Origin: Caulobacteraceae bacterium
GTDB taxonomy: Bacteria; Pseudomonadota; Alphaproteobacteria; Caulobacterales; Caulobacteraceae
DNA: 64,000 bases
Direction of reading: 5' to 3'
Assembly (NCBI GenBank): GCA_947452365.1
Contig: CANGCO010000001.1
Location: 51,388 to 115,387, forward strand
Of this stretch, positions 8,934 through 17,089 are shown in pieces. The translations under genes were made by a program, and so were the position numbers. The stretch's first letter is position 1; each line of letters opens with the position of its first letter. The notes beneath the pieces were generated by a model, which saw nothing but the letters and a program-made list of their open reading frames with translations, was not told where the DNA came from and did not search any database.

Positions 8934-10250
8934 ATGATCCCTCGTTATTCCCGCCCCGAATGCGCCGACCTTTGGTCGCCCGAGACCAAGTACAGCATCT
9001 GGTTCGAGATCGAGGCCCATGCCGCCGATGCCATGGCCGAGCTTGGCGTCATCCCCAAGGACGCCGCCCAAGCGATCTGGGAAAAGGGGCGCAATGTGGT
9101 CTGGAATGCCGACCGCATTGACGAGATTGAGCGCGTGGTCAAACACGATGTCATCGCCTTTCTGACCCATGTCTCCGAAGTGGTTGGGCCCGAGGCGCGC
9201 TTCCTGCACCAGGGCATGACCTCATCGGATGTGCTCGATACCTGCCTAGCGGTCCAGCTTAGCCGCGCCAGCGATATGCTAATTGCCGATGTCGATATGG
9301 TGCTGGCCGCGCTCAAGCGCCGCGCCTTGGAGCACAAGTTCACCCCGACAGTCGGCCGCAGCCACGGTATCCATGCCGAGCCGACAACCTTTGGCCTAAA
9401 GCTGGCCGGGCACTATGCCGAGTTCCAGCGCGCCAAGGAGCGTCTGGCCATGGCCCGGTTCGAAATCGCCACCTGCGCCATATCGGGTGCTGTTGGCACA
9501 TTTGCCAATGTCGACCCCCGCGTCGAGGCCCATGTCGCCGAGAAGATGGGCCTAAGCATTGAGCCGGTCTCAACCCAGGTCATTCCGCGCGATCGCCACG
9601 CCGCGTTTTTTGCCGCCCTCGCCGTGGTCGCCTCCTCGGTCGAGCGTCTGGCCACAGAGATCCGCCACCTGCAACGCACCGAGGTGCTGGAGGCCGAAGA
9701 GCCGTTTGATCCGGGCCAAAAGGGCTCATCCGCCATGCCGCATAAGCGCAATCCGATCCTAACGGAAAACCTGACCGGTCTTGCGCGTCTGGTACGCTCT
9801 GCCGTCATACCCGCCTTGGAAAATGTCGCCCTATGGCATGAGCGCGATATCAGCCATTCCAGTGTCGAGCGCGGCATAGCCCCCGATGCCACCATCCATC
9901 TGGACTTTGCCCTGCGCCGCCTAGCCGGTGTGATGGAGCGGTTGGTGATCTATCCCGAAAATATGATCAAGAATCTCGACCGGCTCGGCGGTCTGGTGCA
10001 TTCACAGCGCGTCATGCTGGCCTTGACGCAAAAGGGCATTGGCCGAGAGGTCGCCTATGCCGCTGTGCAGGGCGCATCCATGAAGGTCTGGCGCGGCGAG
10101 GCCAAGTTCCTGGACCTGCTCAAGGCCGATCCAGACGTGCGCCCGCATCTGAGCGATGCCGAACTGGAAGACCTGTTTGACCTGAGCTATCACTTCAAAC
10201 ACGTCGATACGATTTTTGACCGGGTGTTTGGGGTCAATAGTCCAGCCTAA
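8934..10250 (+). CDS. purB: Adenylosuccinate lyase
   Basis: Catalyses two fumarate-releasing steps of purine synthesis: SAICAR to AICAR and adenylosuccinate to AMP. The 438-residue protein has the superfamily signature GSSAMPHKRNPILTENL at about residues 262-278, containing the mobile catalytic Ser. The general acid/base His is within TVGRSHGIHAEPTTFG, and FLHQGMTSSDVLDT lies near residue 90. A TTG codon six bases upstream could be an alternative start; ATG at 8934 gives MIPRYSRPE, the usual beginning. The stop overlaps the convergent COQ9-like gene by 4 bases. 125 bases separate it from the MFS gene, enough for its own promoter. Confidence 0.97.
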   Translation: MIPRYSRPECADLWSPETKYSIWFEIEAHAADAMAELGVIPKDAAQAIWEKGRNVVWNADRIDEIERVVKHDVIAFLTHVSEVVGPEARFLHQGMTSSDVLDTCLAVQLSRASDMLIADVDMVLAALKRRALEHKFTPTVGRSHGIHAEPTTFGLKLAGHYAEFQRAKERLAMARFEIATCAISGAVGTFANVDPRVEAHVAEKMGLSIEPVSTQVIPRDRHAAFFAALAVVASSVERLATEIRHLQRTEVLEAEEPFDPGQKGSSAMPHKRNPILTENLTGLARLVRSAVIPALENVALWHERDISHSSVERGIAPDATIHLDFALRRLAGVMERLVIYPENMIKNLDRLGGLVHSQRVMLALTQKGIGREVAYAAVQGASMKVWRGEAKFLDLLKADPDVRPHLSDAELEDLFDLSYHFKHVDTIFDRVFGVNSPA

Positions 10251-10804
10251 AAGCCTGCCCCAAGCCTAGCCAATTGACGGCGCATGTCTTTCAAGCGTTG
10301 GTCGATCTCGGCCATGGTGCGGTTAAGCGCGCCCTCATCATCGCGCCAGACCTGGATCACCCGGCCCCAGACCAGGCTCATGGCCGCAAGGCGCGCCGCG
10401 CCCTTCAGACCGCCTGTATCGAGGCCTGCGGTCTCTAGCAAGGCGCGGGCGGTGCGGGCAATGCGCGGTGCCATGGCGGCTGGCCCCTCATCGGCGGCAA
10501 TGGCGATCAAGGCCGTGCGGTGCGGCTCCATGGCCTCAATCCTGGCCATGACCGCATCAAACAATCGATCATGCAGGTCGGTTTGGCTAGACTGTGCCGT
10601 TGCCATAGCCGCCTGATCAAACCCAGCCGAGACCAGATCCATGACGGCGCGCTTGCTGCTGGCCATGCCAAACAGCTCTGCAAACCCAATTTCCGCCTTG
10701 GCGGCAATATCGAGCAAGCTGATCTGCGACCATGGCCGGTCATGGGCAAGCTCAAGCGCGGCAAGCCCTGCGCGATCGGTGAGGGTGTTTGCGGTCTTTG
10801 TCAT
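10247..10804 (-). CDS. TetR-fold/COQ9-like protein
   Basis: A 185-residue all-helical protein. The N-terminal 50 residues look like a TetR helix-turn-helix (AALELAHDRPWSQISLLDIAAKAEIGFAELFGMASSKRAVMDLV). The C-terminal part (AAMSLVWGRVIQVWRDDEGALNRTMAEIDQRL) resembles the COQ9/RpsU-divergent family, in which a Trp-rich helix followed by Asp-Asp binds lipid in ubiquinone biosynthesis. It may therefore be a COQ9 homologue rather than a repressor. The ATG at 10804 is preferred over one at 10849, whose extra 15 residues do not fit the fold. It is convergent with purB. Confidence 0.68.
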   Translation of the reverse strand: MTKTANTLTDRAGLAALELAHDRPWSQISLLDIAAKAEIGFAELFGMASSKRAVMDLVSAGFDQAAMATAQSSQTDLHDRLFDAVMARIEAMEPHRTALIAIAADEGPAAMAPRIARTARALLETAGLDTGGLKGAARLAAMSLVWGRVIQVWRDDEGALNRTMAEIDQRLKDMRRQLARLGAGF

Positions 10805-10866
10805 AGGTAGCAAATGGCGCGAATAGGTTGCCGCGGCAAGACCTGCCAAACACCCGCCTTAAAATC

Positions 10867-11070
10867 TTAGCGAAACGCAGTGCCCGGCCGAACGCCCAGC
10901 TTTTTGAAGACCATGGCGGCCGGGCAAAAGCCGGTAAAGGCCGATTGCAACATATTGGCTCCCGCAAACGCCGACAGGGCCATCCAGTAAGGGTGAACAA
11001 AATAGGCTAGCAAGACACCGGTCAAAACAACCAATCCAGCAAAGGCCAGAACAGCGCGGTCTATGGTCAT
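10867..11070 (-). CDS. DUF2892 (YgaP-type) two-helix inner-membrane protein
   Basis: A 67-residue membrane protein with the DUF2892 pattern: VLAFAGLVVLTGVLLAYF (helix 1), then SAFAGANMLQSAFTGFCPAAMVFKKLGV (helix 2, with the characteristic Gln-Ser-x-Phe-Thr-Gly-Phe-Cys-Pro). In E. coli this fold forms the membrane part of the rhodanese YgaP, and in BigR-type operons it accompanies sulfide detoxification genes. The rhodanese domain is absent here. The ATG at 11070 follows GAGGAGAG; the ATG at 11085 lies inside that Shine-Dalgarno. It is divergent from the RND/ArsR operon, with a candidate ArsR site between them. Confidence 0.85.
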   Translation of the reverse strand: MTIDRAVLAFAGLVVLTGVLLAYFVHPYWMALSAFAGANMLQSAFTGFCPAAMVFKKLGVRPGTAFR

Positions 11071-11216
11071 CGTGTCTCTCCTCATTCAGGGCCAAACCCG
11101 ACCCACTCTATGACAATGGCTCACGCAGGTGCCTAAGCTTGATCAAGGCGCGGGGTCCATCAGCGGTGAATATGGACTGCCAAGCCCGATGGCCTTGACC
11201 ATGGGCGATTAGTATC

Positions 11217-11238
11217 ATATTTGCGAATATGCGAATAT
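11217..11238. promoter_or_regulatory. Candidate ArsR-family operator in a divergent promoter region
   Basis: A 22-base AT-rich imperfect dyad with outer arms ATATT and AATAT around GCGAATATGC. It also reads as two tandem GCGAATAT units (11223-11230 and 11231-11238). It lies 25 bases upstream of the RND adaptor start and 147 bases from the DUF2892 start. ArsR-family repressors usually bind AT-rich dyads of this shape near their own operons, and an ArsR gene ends this operon. Assignment is inferential. Confidence 0.45.
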
Positions 11239-11262
11239 AAAAAATTACAAGATGTGAGAGAC

Positions 11263-12297
11263 ATGATGCCGATGGCCAGAATGCCCGCTTTGATCGTCCT
11301 CATTATGGGTCTTGGCCTATTGACCGGTTGCAATGATGGCAAGGTCAAGGTCCCTTCCCCCGCCCCGATTACCAAGCCTGTCGGCCTAACGGTTCAGATC
11401 CAGTCCTTGGCGGATTTCAAGCCGGTCTCGGCCATCATCACCTCACGCGACGAAGGTCTGGCTAAGGCGCGGATTAGCGGCACACTGGTGCGCCTCAACG
11501 TCAAGGAGGGCGATACGGTTGAGCGCGGAGAGGTGCTGGGGGAAGTGCGTGACGACCGCCTGATCTATCAAACGGAGGCGCTCAATGCCCAGACCCGCGC
11601 GGTGGAGGCTGAGCTTGCGCACGCCGAGGCCGATCTGGCCCGTATCCAGACCCTGTATAATAGCGGCATCTATGCCAAGGCGCGGCTGGATCAGTCGCTG
11701 GCCGTCGCCAAGGCGGCCCGCGCCAACCTCGCTGCCGCAAAAGCCCAAGCCGCGTCAGGCGCGGAACTGGGTCGTCAGGGCGCGGTCCTAGCCCCCGCGA
11801 ATGGCAAGGTACTGCATGCGCCCGTACCCGTCGGGACCGTGGTCATGGCCGGGCAAACCATTGTCGAGATCACAGCCGGGCCTATGATTGTGCGGCTAGA
11901 TCTGCCCGAGGCCCAGGCCGCAAGCCTGAAAACCGGGGCCCTAGTGATGCTGGAGCCCAATGGCGCGTCGCCAGTCGAGGGCCGTATCTTGCAAGTCTAT
12001 CCTTCGGTCACGGACGGCCAGGTGCGCGCCGATATTGCAGCATCGGGCCTGGCTTCAGACCTAGCTGGGCAAAGCGTGCGGGCCTTGGTCAGGATTGGCG
12101 AGCGCCGGGCCATCACCCTGCCCCGCGCCTATATCGCCAACCGGTATGGTCTAGATTTTGTCCGGGTGCTGGCCAAGGACGCCAAGGCCTCAGACGTCAC
12201 CGTCCAGACCGCGCCAACGGGACTGCCCGGCCAGGTCGAGATCCTGTCGGGCCTTGCTCCGGGCGATCGGGTCCTGCCCGTGGAGGCGGCCCAATGA
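11263..12297 (+). CDS. RND efflux periplasmic adaptor (membrane fusion) lipoprotein
   Basis: Links the inner-membrane RND pump to an outer-membrane channel. The protein is 344 residues from the ATG at 11263. Its N-terminus is a lipoprotein signal (ALIVLIMGLGLLTGC, with Cys as the acylated residue). Then come the lipoyl halves (ISGTLVRLNVKEGDTVERGEVLGEV and GAVLAPANGKVLHAPVPVGTVVMAGQ), a helical hairpin between them (AQTRAVEAELAHAEADLARIQTLYNSGIYAKARLDQ) and beta-barrel and membrane-proximal domains. Two other ATGs at 11266 and 11272 are close; 11263 has the best spacing to GTGAGAG. Its stop overlaps the pump start (ATGA). No outer-membrane factor gene is nearby. Confidence 0.92.
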   Translation: MMPMARMPALIVLIMGLGLLTGCNDGKVKVPSPAPITKPVGLTVQIQSLADFKPVSAIITSRDEGLAKARISGTLVRLNVKEGDTVERGEVLGEVRDDRLIYQTEALNAQTRAVEAELAHAEADLARIQTLYNSGIYAKARLDQSLAVAKAARANLAAAKAQAASGAELGRQGAVLAPANGKVLHAPVPVGTVVMAGQTIVEITAGPMIVRLDLPEAQAASLKTGALVMLEPNGASPVEGRILQVYPSVTDGQVRADIAASGLASDLAGQSVRALVRIGERRAITLPRAYIANRYGLDFVRVLAKDAKASDVTVQTAPTGLPGQVEILSGLAPGDRVLPVEAAQ

Positions 12298-15200
12298 AGC
12301 TGGGCCTGTCGGGCCGCTTGACCGCGGCAACCATTGGCTCGCCGCTCACGCCGCTTTTGCTGATCGCGGCCTTGGCCATAGGTCTGCTGGCCGCTGTCAC
12401 CATACCGCGCGAAGAAGAGCCACAGATCAGCGTGCCCATGATCGATATCCAGGTCGCAGCACCCGGCCTGAAAGCAGCCGATGCGGTCGAACTGATCGGC
12501 AAGCCGCTTGAGACCATCGTCAAGAGCATTAATGGTGTCGAGCACGTCTATACATTTGCCGATGATGATCAGGTCATGGTCACAGCAAGGTTCAAGGTCG
12601 GCGTCGACCCCGACAATGCCGTGGTGCGGATCAATGAAAAGATCCGCGCCAATTATGATCGCATCCCGGCCGGAATTGCCGAGCCGCTAATTGTTGCGCG
12701 CGGCATAAATGACGTTCCTGCCGTGGTCCTGACCCTGTCGCCCAGACCCGGGGCGGCCGGCCACTGGACCGATCAGGCCCTCTATTCATTGGCGGGCAAG
12801 CTTCGCACCGAGGTGGCCAAGGTCGATGATGTTGGCCTGACCTTTCTGGTCGGGGGCAGGCCCGACGAAATCCGCATCGAGCCGGACCCTGCAAGGCTGG
12901 CCCTGCACGGTGTCTCGGTCGGCACACTGGTTGAGACCGTGCGCCAGGCTGGCCGCAGCTTTCCGGGCGGCCTGGTGCGCAATGATGGGGCATCCGTCGC
13001 GGTTACGGCGGGACGCACCCTTGGCTCAGCCCAGGATGTCGGCCAATTGGCCCTGCCATCGGTCCTGGGACATCCGGTCTATGTACGCGATGTTGCCAAT
13101 ATCGTTCAGGCCCCGCGTCAAGATCAAACCCAGGCCTGGCACACAGCCCGGATTGGCACGGGTTGGGCCACAGCCCCATCGGTTAATCTGGCGATTGCCA
13201 AGCGAAAGGGCGCCAATGCCGTCATCGTCTCCCGCGCCGTCATGGCTAGGGTCGAGGCCCTGAAAGGCAGCCTGATCCCGCGCGATATCCAGGTCTCTGT
13301 CACCCGCGATTATGGCGAATCTGCCAATGAAAAGGCCAATGAGCTTCTGTTCCATCTGGCCTTGGCCACAATCACTATTGTTGCCCTGATTGGCCTGACG
13401 ATCGGCTGGCGCGAGGCGGCCGTCACCGCTGTGGTCATTCCAACCACCATATTGCTGACCCTGTTTGCGTCTAAGCTGATGGGCTACACCATTAATCGGG
13501 TCAGTCTGTTTGCCCTGATCTTCTCCATCGGCATTCTGGTCGATGATGCCATTGTCATGATCGAAAATATCGCCCGCCATTGGGCGATGGCGGACGGGCG
13601 CTCGCGCCAGCAGGCCGCGATTGAGGCCGTGGCTGAGGTCGGCAATCCCACGGTCGTTGCGACCATGACCGTGGTTGCAGCCCTGTTGCCCATGCTGTTT
13701 GTCTCGGGCTTGATGGGCCCCTATATGGCGCCGATCCCGGTCAATGCCTCGGCGGCCATGATCTTCTCCTTCTTTGTCGCTGTGATACTTGCCCCCTGGC
13801 TGATGATCCGCTTTGCCCGCCAGACCTTGAGCGATGGCCAGGCCCACGGTCACGCCAGCCACGGTCCAGACCGATTGGGCGCGCTTTATCGCCGCCTAGC
13901 TTGGCCCGTCATAGCCACGCGTAGGCGCGCCTGGACCTTCTTGATAGCAGTGGGCGTGGCAACCGTACTGGCCTGCACCCTGTTTGCGACCAAGACGGTG
14001 ACGGTCAAGCTCTTGCCGTTCGACAATAAGTCCGAGCTACAACTGGTGCTCGACATGCCCGAAGGCACTACTCTGGAGACCACCCGCCGCACCCTGACCG
14101 AGGCCGCCGCCATTGCGCAGGCCTTGCCCGAAACCCTAGCGATTGACGCGGTCGCGGGCGGGGCCTCGCCGTTTAATTTCAATGGTCTGGTGCGCCACTA
14201 TTATCTGCGCCGCGCGCCCGAACAGGGCGATGTTTCAATCACGCTCGCCGCAAAATCCGAGCGCAAGCGCACCAGTCACGTCATTGCCCTTGATCTGCGC
14301 CAAAAGCTCACCAAGTTGGCCCTGCCCGTGGGGGCCAGCATCAAGGTGGTCGAGGCCCCGCCCGGTCCGCCCGTCATGTCCACCCTGCTAGCCGAGATCT
14401 ATGGGCCCGATGCCAACACCCGGCGCTATACAGCCGAGCGGGTCAAGGCGGCGTTTAAGTCTGTGCCCTTTATTGTCGATGTCGATGACAGCTATGGCAC
14501 ACCGCGCCCAGGTTTGCGTCTGACCCCAGACCGTGAGCGGATGGAGTATTTGAAGGTTTCCAACAAGGAAGTACTGGACTCGCTTGGCGCGGCCATGGGC
14601 GGGACGGTTGTCGGCTATGCCTATGGCGGCGAGGGCCGTGACCCGCTCGAAATCGCCGTGCGTCTGCCCCAGTCCCAGCGCGTCTGGGGCCAGACTCTGT
14701 CCAGCCTGCCGGTTGCGGCCTCGCAAGGCCGGGCCGGTGCGCGGTTGGTCTCGCTAGGCGAGGTCGTGACCGCCCAGCGTGAGCCCGGTTCAACCCATAT
14801 ATTCCGCCGCGATGGGCGCGATGCCGATATGATCATGGCCGAGTTGGCCGGTCAGTATGAGGCCCCGATCTATGGCATGCTGGCCGTCGACAAGGCGCTG
14901 AAAGCGGCTGACTGGCCCGGCGGCCATGTGCCGGACATCCGCATGCACGCCCAGCCAACAGATGAAAGCCATGCCAGCATCTTGTGGGACGGCGAATGGG
15001 AAATCACCTGGGTGACCTTCCGCGATATGGGTGCCGCCTTTGCCGTAGCCATATTGGCGATTTATGTCTTGGTGGTGGCCCAGTTTAAGAGCTTTGCCCT
15101 ACCTCTAGTCATATTGACGCCCATCCCCCTGACCTTGGTCGGGATTGTGATCGGTCATGTTCTGTTTGGCGCGCCGTTTACCGCCACATCCATGATCGGC

Positions 15201-15521
15201 TTTATCGCCCTAGCCGGAATTATTGTGCGCAATTCCATCCTGTTGGTCGACTTTATCCGCCATAGCCAAGGCGCAGGAAAACCCTTGCGCGAGGTGCTGC
15301 TTGAGGCTGGGGCAATCCGCTTTAAGCCCATTGTCCTGACCGCCATTGCGGCCATGATCGGCGCCAGCGTTATCCTGTTCGATCCGATCTTTCAGGGCCT
15401 AGCCATATCCTTGCTGTTTGGCCTAGCCTCCTCGACCCTGCTAACCGTACTGGTCATACCGGCCATTTATGTGGTTCTAAGGGATGATCAGCCACGCAGC
15501 TTACAGAATCAGACCCCATGA
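12294..15521 (+). CDS. RND efflux pump permease (AcrB/HAE family)
   Basis: Proton-driven inner-membrane pump of 1075 residues with the usual 12 helices and two large periplasmic loops. Seen directly: the first helix at residues 16-35 followed by IPREEEPQISVPMIDIQV; TM4 with IFSIGILVDDAIVMIENIARH, whose paired aspartates are the proton relay; TM10-12 with the GFIALAGIIVRNSILLVDFI motif. Between TM6 and the mid-protein helix is a His-rich stretch, DGQAHGHASHGPD (about residues 511-523), on the cytoplasmic side. The family exports hydrophobic drugs, though metals cannot be excluded. It overlaps the adaptor and the ArsR gene by 4 bases each, so all three are one transcript. Confidence 0.93.
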   Translation: MKLGLSGRLTAATIGSPLTPLLLIAALAIGLLAAVTIPREEEPQISVPMIDIQVAAPGLKAADAVELIGKPLETIVKSINGVEHVYTFADDDQVMVTARFKVGVDPDNAVVRINEKIRANYDRIPAGIAEPLIVARGINDVPAVVLTLSPRPGAAGHWTDQALYSLAGKLRTEVAKVDDVGLTFLVGGRPDEIRIEPDPARLALHGVSVGTLVETVRQAGRSFPGGLVRNDGASVAVTAGRTLGSAQDVGQLALPSVLGHPVYVRDVANIVQAPRQDQTQAWHTARIGTGWATAPSVNLAIAKRKGANAVIVSRAVMARVEALKGSLIPRDIQVSVTRDYGESANEKANELLFHLALATITIVALIGLTIGWREAAVTAVVIPTTILLTLFASKLMGYTINRVSLFALIFSIGILVDDAIVMIENIARHWAMADGRSRQQAAIEAVAEVGNPTVVATMTVVAALLPMLFVSGLMGPYMAPIPVNASAAMIFSFFVAVILAPWLMIRFARQTLSDGQAHGHASHGPDRLGALYRRLAWPVIATRRRAWTFLIAVGVATVLACTLFATKTVTVKLLPFDNKSELQLVLDMPEGTTLETTRRTLTEAAAIAQALPETLAIDAVAGGASPFNFNGLVRHYYLRRAPEQGDVSITLAAKSERKRTSHVIALDLRQKLTKLALPVGASIKVVEAPPGPPVMSTLLAEIYGPDANTRRYTAERVKAAFKSVPFIVDVDDSYGTPRPGLRLTPDRERMEYLKVSNKEVLDSLGAAMGGTVVGYAYGGEGRDPLEIAVRLPQSQRVWGQTLSSLPVAASQGRAGARLVSLGEVVTAQREPGSTHIFRRDGRDADMIMAELAGQYEAPIYGMLAVDKALKAADWPGGHVPDIRMHAQPTDESHASILWDGEWEITWVTFRDMGAAFAVAILAIYVLVVAQFKSFALPLVILTPIPLTLVGIVIGHVLFGAPFTATSMIGFIALAGIIVRNSILLVDFIRHSQGAGKPLREVLLEAGAIRFKPIVLTAIAAMIGASVILFDPIFQGLAISLLFGLASSTLLTVLVIPAIYVVLRDDQPRSLQNQTP

Positions 15522-15844
15522 ATGCTACGCCACAGGATAGGGCCGCCCTAGAGGCCAGCGCCCACAAGGCCGCCCGCCTGATGAAACTCTTGGCCAGTGA
15601 GCAAAGGCTGATCATTCTGTGCCGCTTGAGCGAGGGCGAGTGCTCGGTCGGCGAACTCGCCAGCCATCTAGGTATGAATCAGGCCGCTACCTCGCAACAC
15701 CTTGGCAAGATGCGCGCCGAAGGTCTGGTCGCTACCCGCCGCGCCGCTCAAACCATCTATTACCGCATGGCCGACCCCGCCGCCGTTCAGGTGGTTGAAC
15801 TATTGTGCACACTTTATGGCGGCGAGGCTATGGCGACAGGATAG
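15518..15844 (+). CDS. ArsR-family repressor of the BigR/YgaV type
   Basis: A 108-residue winged-helix regulator. Residues 24-85 give the full HTH_5 fold, with recognition helix NQAATSQHLGKMRAEGLV and wing ATRRAAQTIYYRM. It lacks the CxCxxC metal motif of ArsR/CadC. It has Cys35 in the context LIILC, plus Cys42 and Cys97. From memory of YgaV/BigR/SqrR, a Cys in the same LIILC context pairs with a C-terminal Cys to sense sulfane sulfur; here the C-terminal Cys lies about four residues earlier, one helical turn. The gene overlaps the pump gene and probably controls the operon through the site at 11217-11238. Confidence 0.85.
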   Translation: MNATPQDRAALEASAHKAARLMKLLASEQRLIILCRLSEGECSVGELASHLGMNQAATSQHLGKMRAEGLVATRRAAQTIYYRMADPAAVQVVELLCTLYGGEAMATG

Positions 15845-15858
15845 GACGGCTGAGACCG

Positions 15859-16848
15859 TCAAAAACGGAGGGATGGACTTGGCAAGGCTCCAAGCTGGCC
15901 CCCCACCCCAATCGTCTGTTCAATCCAGGCGCGGGCATTGGCAATGTGTTGCTCGAGTTCGGGCAAATCATTGATGCAGAGAAACTTGATCGCCGGGCTG
16001 GCGGCGGTGCGCATTTCGGCTTGGACCTGATCTAGGGTCTGGTCTTCGAACATACCGGCGGCTAGGTGCAGATAGTCTTGCGCCTCTAACAGGGTGGCGC
16101 TGCCATCGCGGATACAGGCGTGATTATGCAGGCTTTGTGGCAGGAATTGTCCGGTGCAGCGAAAACGGTGGGTAATGTTTTCCAAAAAGGCACCGCTGTG
16201 TTCGGCAAAGAGCGCCGCCATGACTGATTTCTTCATGGGGTGGACGACATGGGCGCTTAGGAAAATCTTGTCGGCGCTATAGCCCGACATTGTCGCCGAC
16301 TTGATCTGGTTGAAATGATTGAGTAGGGCCAGTTCGCGCCGCTTGATCGGGCAATCGGCCAGTTCGCTATAATCGGCCCAGTGCCCGCGCAGGACAGGCC
16401 CTGTATCGTTGAAAAAATCGCTCGGCTGGACCGGGCGCGTGACAAACACATCGTCATTGAAATACAAAAACCGCTCGGCCAGCCCCTTGATCCGCCAGAG
16501 CATGGTTTCGATGCTGAGCGAGTTAAAGGTCGGCAAGACGTGCTCGTGGCCAGCAAAAATCTCGTAATGATCGATCATGCTGATCTTGGCCCGAAAGGCG
16601 GGTGATAGGTCTGGCAATTGCGGCGCTTGGTCGTCAGTAATGATCCAGACGCGGCGGATCCAGGGGGCATTGCGCTCAATGGCTCTTAGGCAATAGCTCA
16701 GCTCGTCACTATCGGCCCAGCGATGCGGGTTAATGGCATTGCCGTGCAGTGGCGTCTCAGCGGCGGCCATATAGTGCATACGTTTTTTTAGGTGGGCGGG
16801 CTGGGCACCATCGACCCAGGTAATCACAGCATCAATCTCAGATAACAT
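15859..16848 (-). CDS. Stealth-family capsular polysaccharide phosphotransferase
   Basis: Predicted hexose-1-phosphate transferase of 329 residues that would add phosphosugar units to a surface polysaccharide. The conserved regions are clear: IDAVITWVDGAQPAH (CR1, residues 4-18), then ELSYCLRAIERNAPWIRRVWIITDDQ and FNSLSIETMLWRIKGLAERFLYFNDDVFVTRPV (CR2), and the later VVHPMKKSVM region with Asn/His-rich CR4-like HNHACIRDG. CR1-CR2 resemble the GlcNAc-1-phosphotransferase catalytic core. The ATG at 16848 follows GGAAAG; an upstream start at 16923 adds 25 unrelated residues. No capsule genes are adjacent, and it is convergent with the ArsR gene. Confidence 0.87.
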   Translation of the reverse strand: MLSEIDAVITWVDGAQPAHLKKRMHYMAAAETPLHGNAINPHRWADSDELSYCLRAIERNAPWIRRVWIITDDQAPQLPDLSPAFRAKISMIDHYEIFAGHEHVLPTFNSLSIETMLWRIKGLAERFLYFNDDVFVTRPVQPSDFFNDTGPVLRGHWADYSELADCPIKRRELALLNHFNQIKSATMSGYSADKIFLSAHVVHPMKKSVMAALFAEHSGAFLENITHRFRCTGQFLPQSLHNHACIRDGSATLLEAQDYLHLAAGMFEDQTLDQVQAEMRTAASPAIKFLCINDLPELEQHIANARAWIEQTIGVGGQLGALPSPSLRF

Positions 16849-16961
16849 TAAGCTTTCCGTACGCCCTTGCGGGCAAGATCCAGCCCTCATACCGCCAGTG
16901 AGTGCGGTACTAACTCGGGCCAAGCCTTTGCCTGGCCAAAATGTCTATCTATTGGAAAGAA

Positions 16962-17036
16962 TGGTGGACGCAGTAGGGATTGAACCTACGACCCCTGCCG
17001 TGTGAAGGCAGTGCTCTCCCGCTGAGCTATGCGTCC
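16962..17036 (-). tRNA. tRNA-Val(CAC)
   Basis: On the minus strand GGACGCA (17036-17030) pairs with TGCGTCC, followed by A and an encoded CCA (to 16962). The D arm contains AGCTCAGCGGGAGAGC, the anticodon stem CTGCC/GGCAG encloses the loop TTCACAC with anticodon CAC (valine, GTG codons), and the T arm is GTAGGTTCAATCCCTAC. All stems are complete. Confidence 0.96.
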
Positions 17037-17089
17037 TTCCTCAAGAAGGGATGGGTCTATATCCCGCCCCGCCCCGGGGAGCAAGGGCC

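Noticed and set aside
13026..13862. 278-residue open frame on the minus strand inside the RND permease gene
   Set aside because: The plus-strand frame encodes a clear AcrB-type pump. The opposite frame is Gly/Asp/His-rich without any fold and is a by-product of GC-rich codon use.
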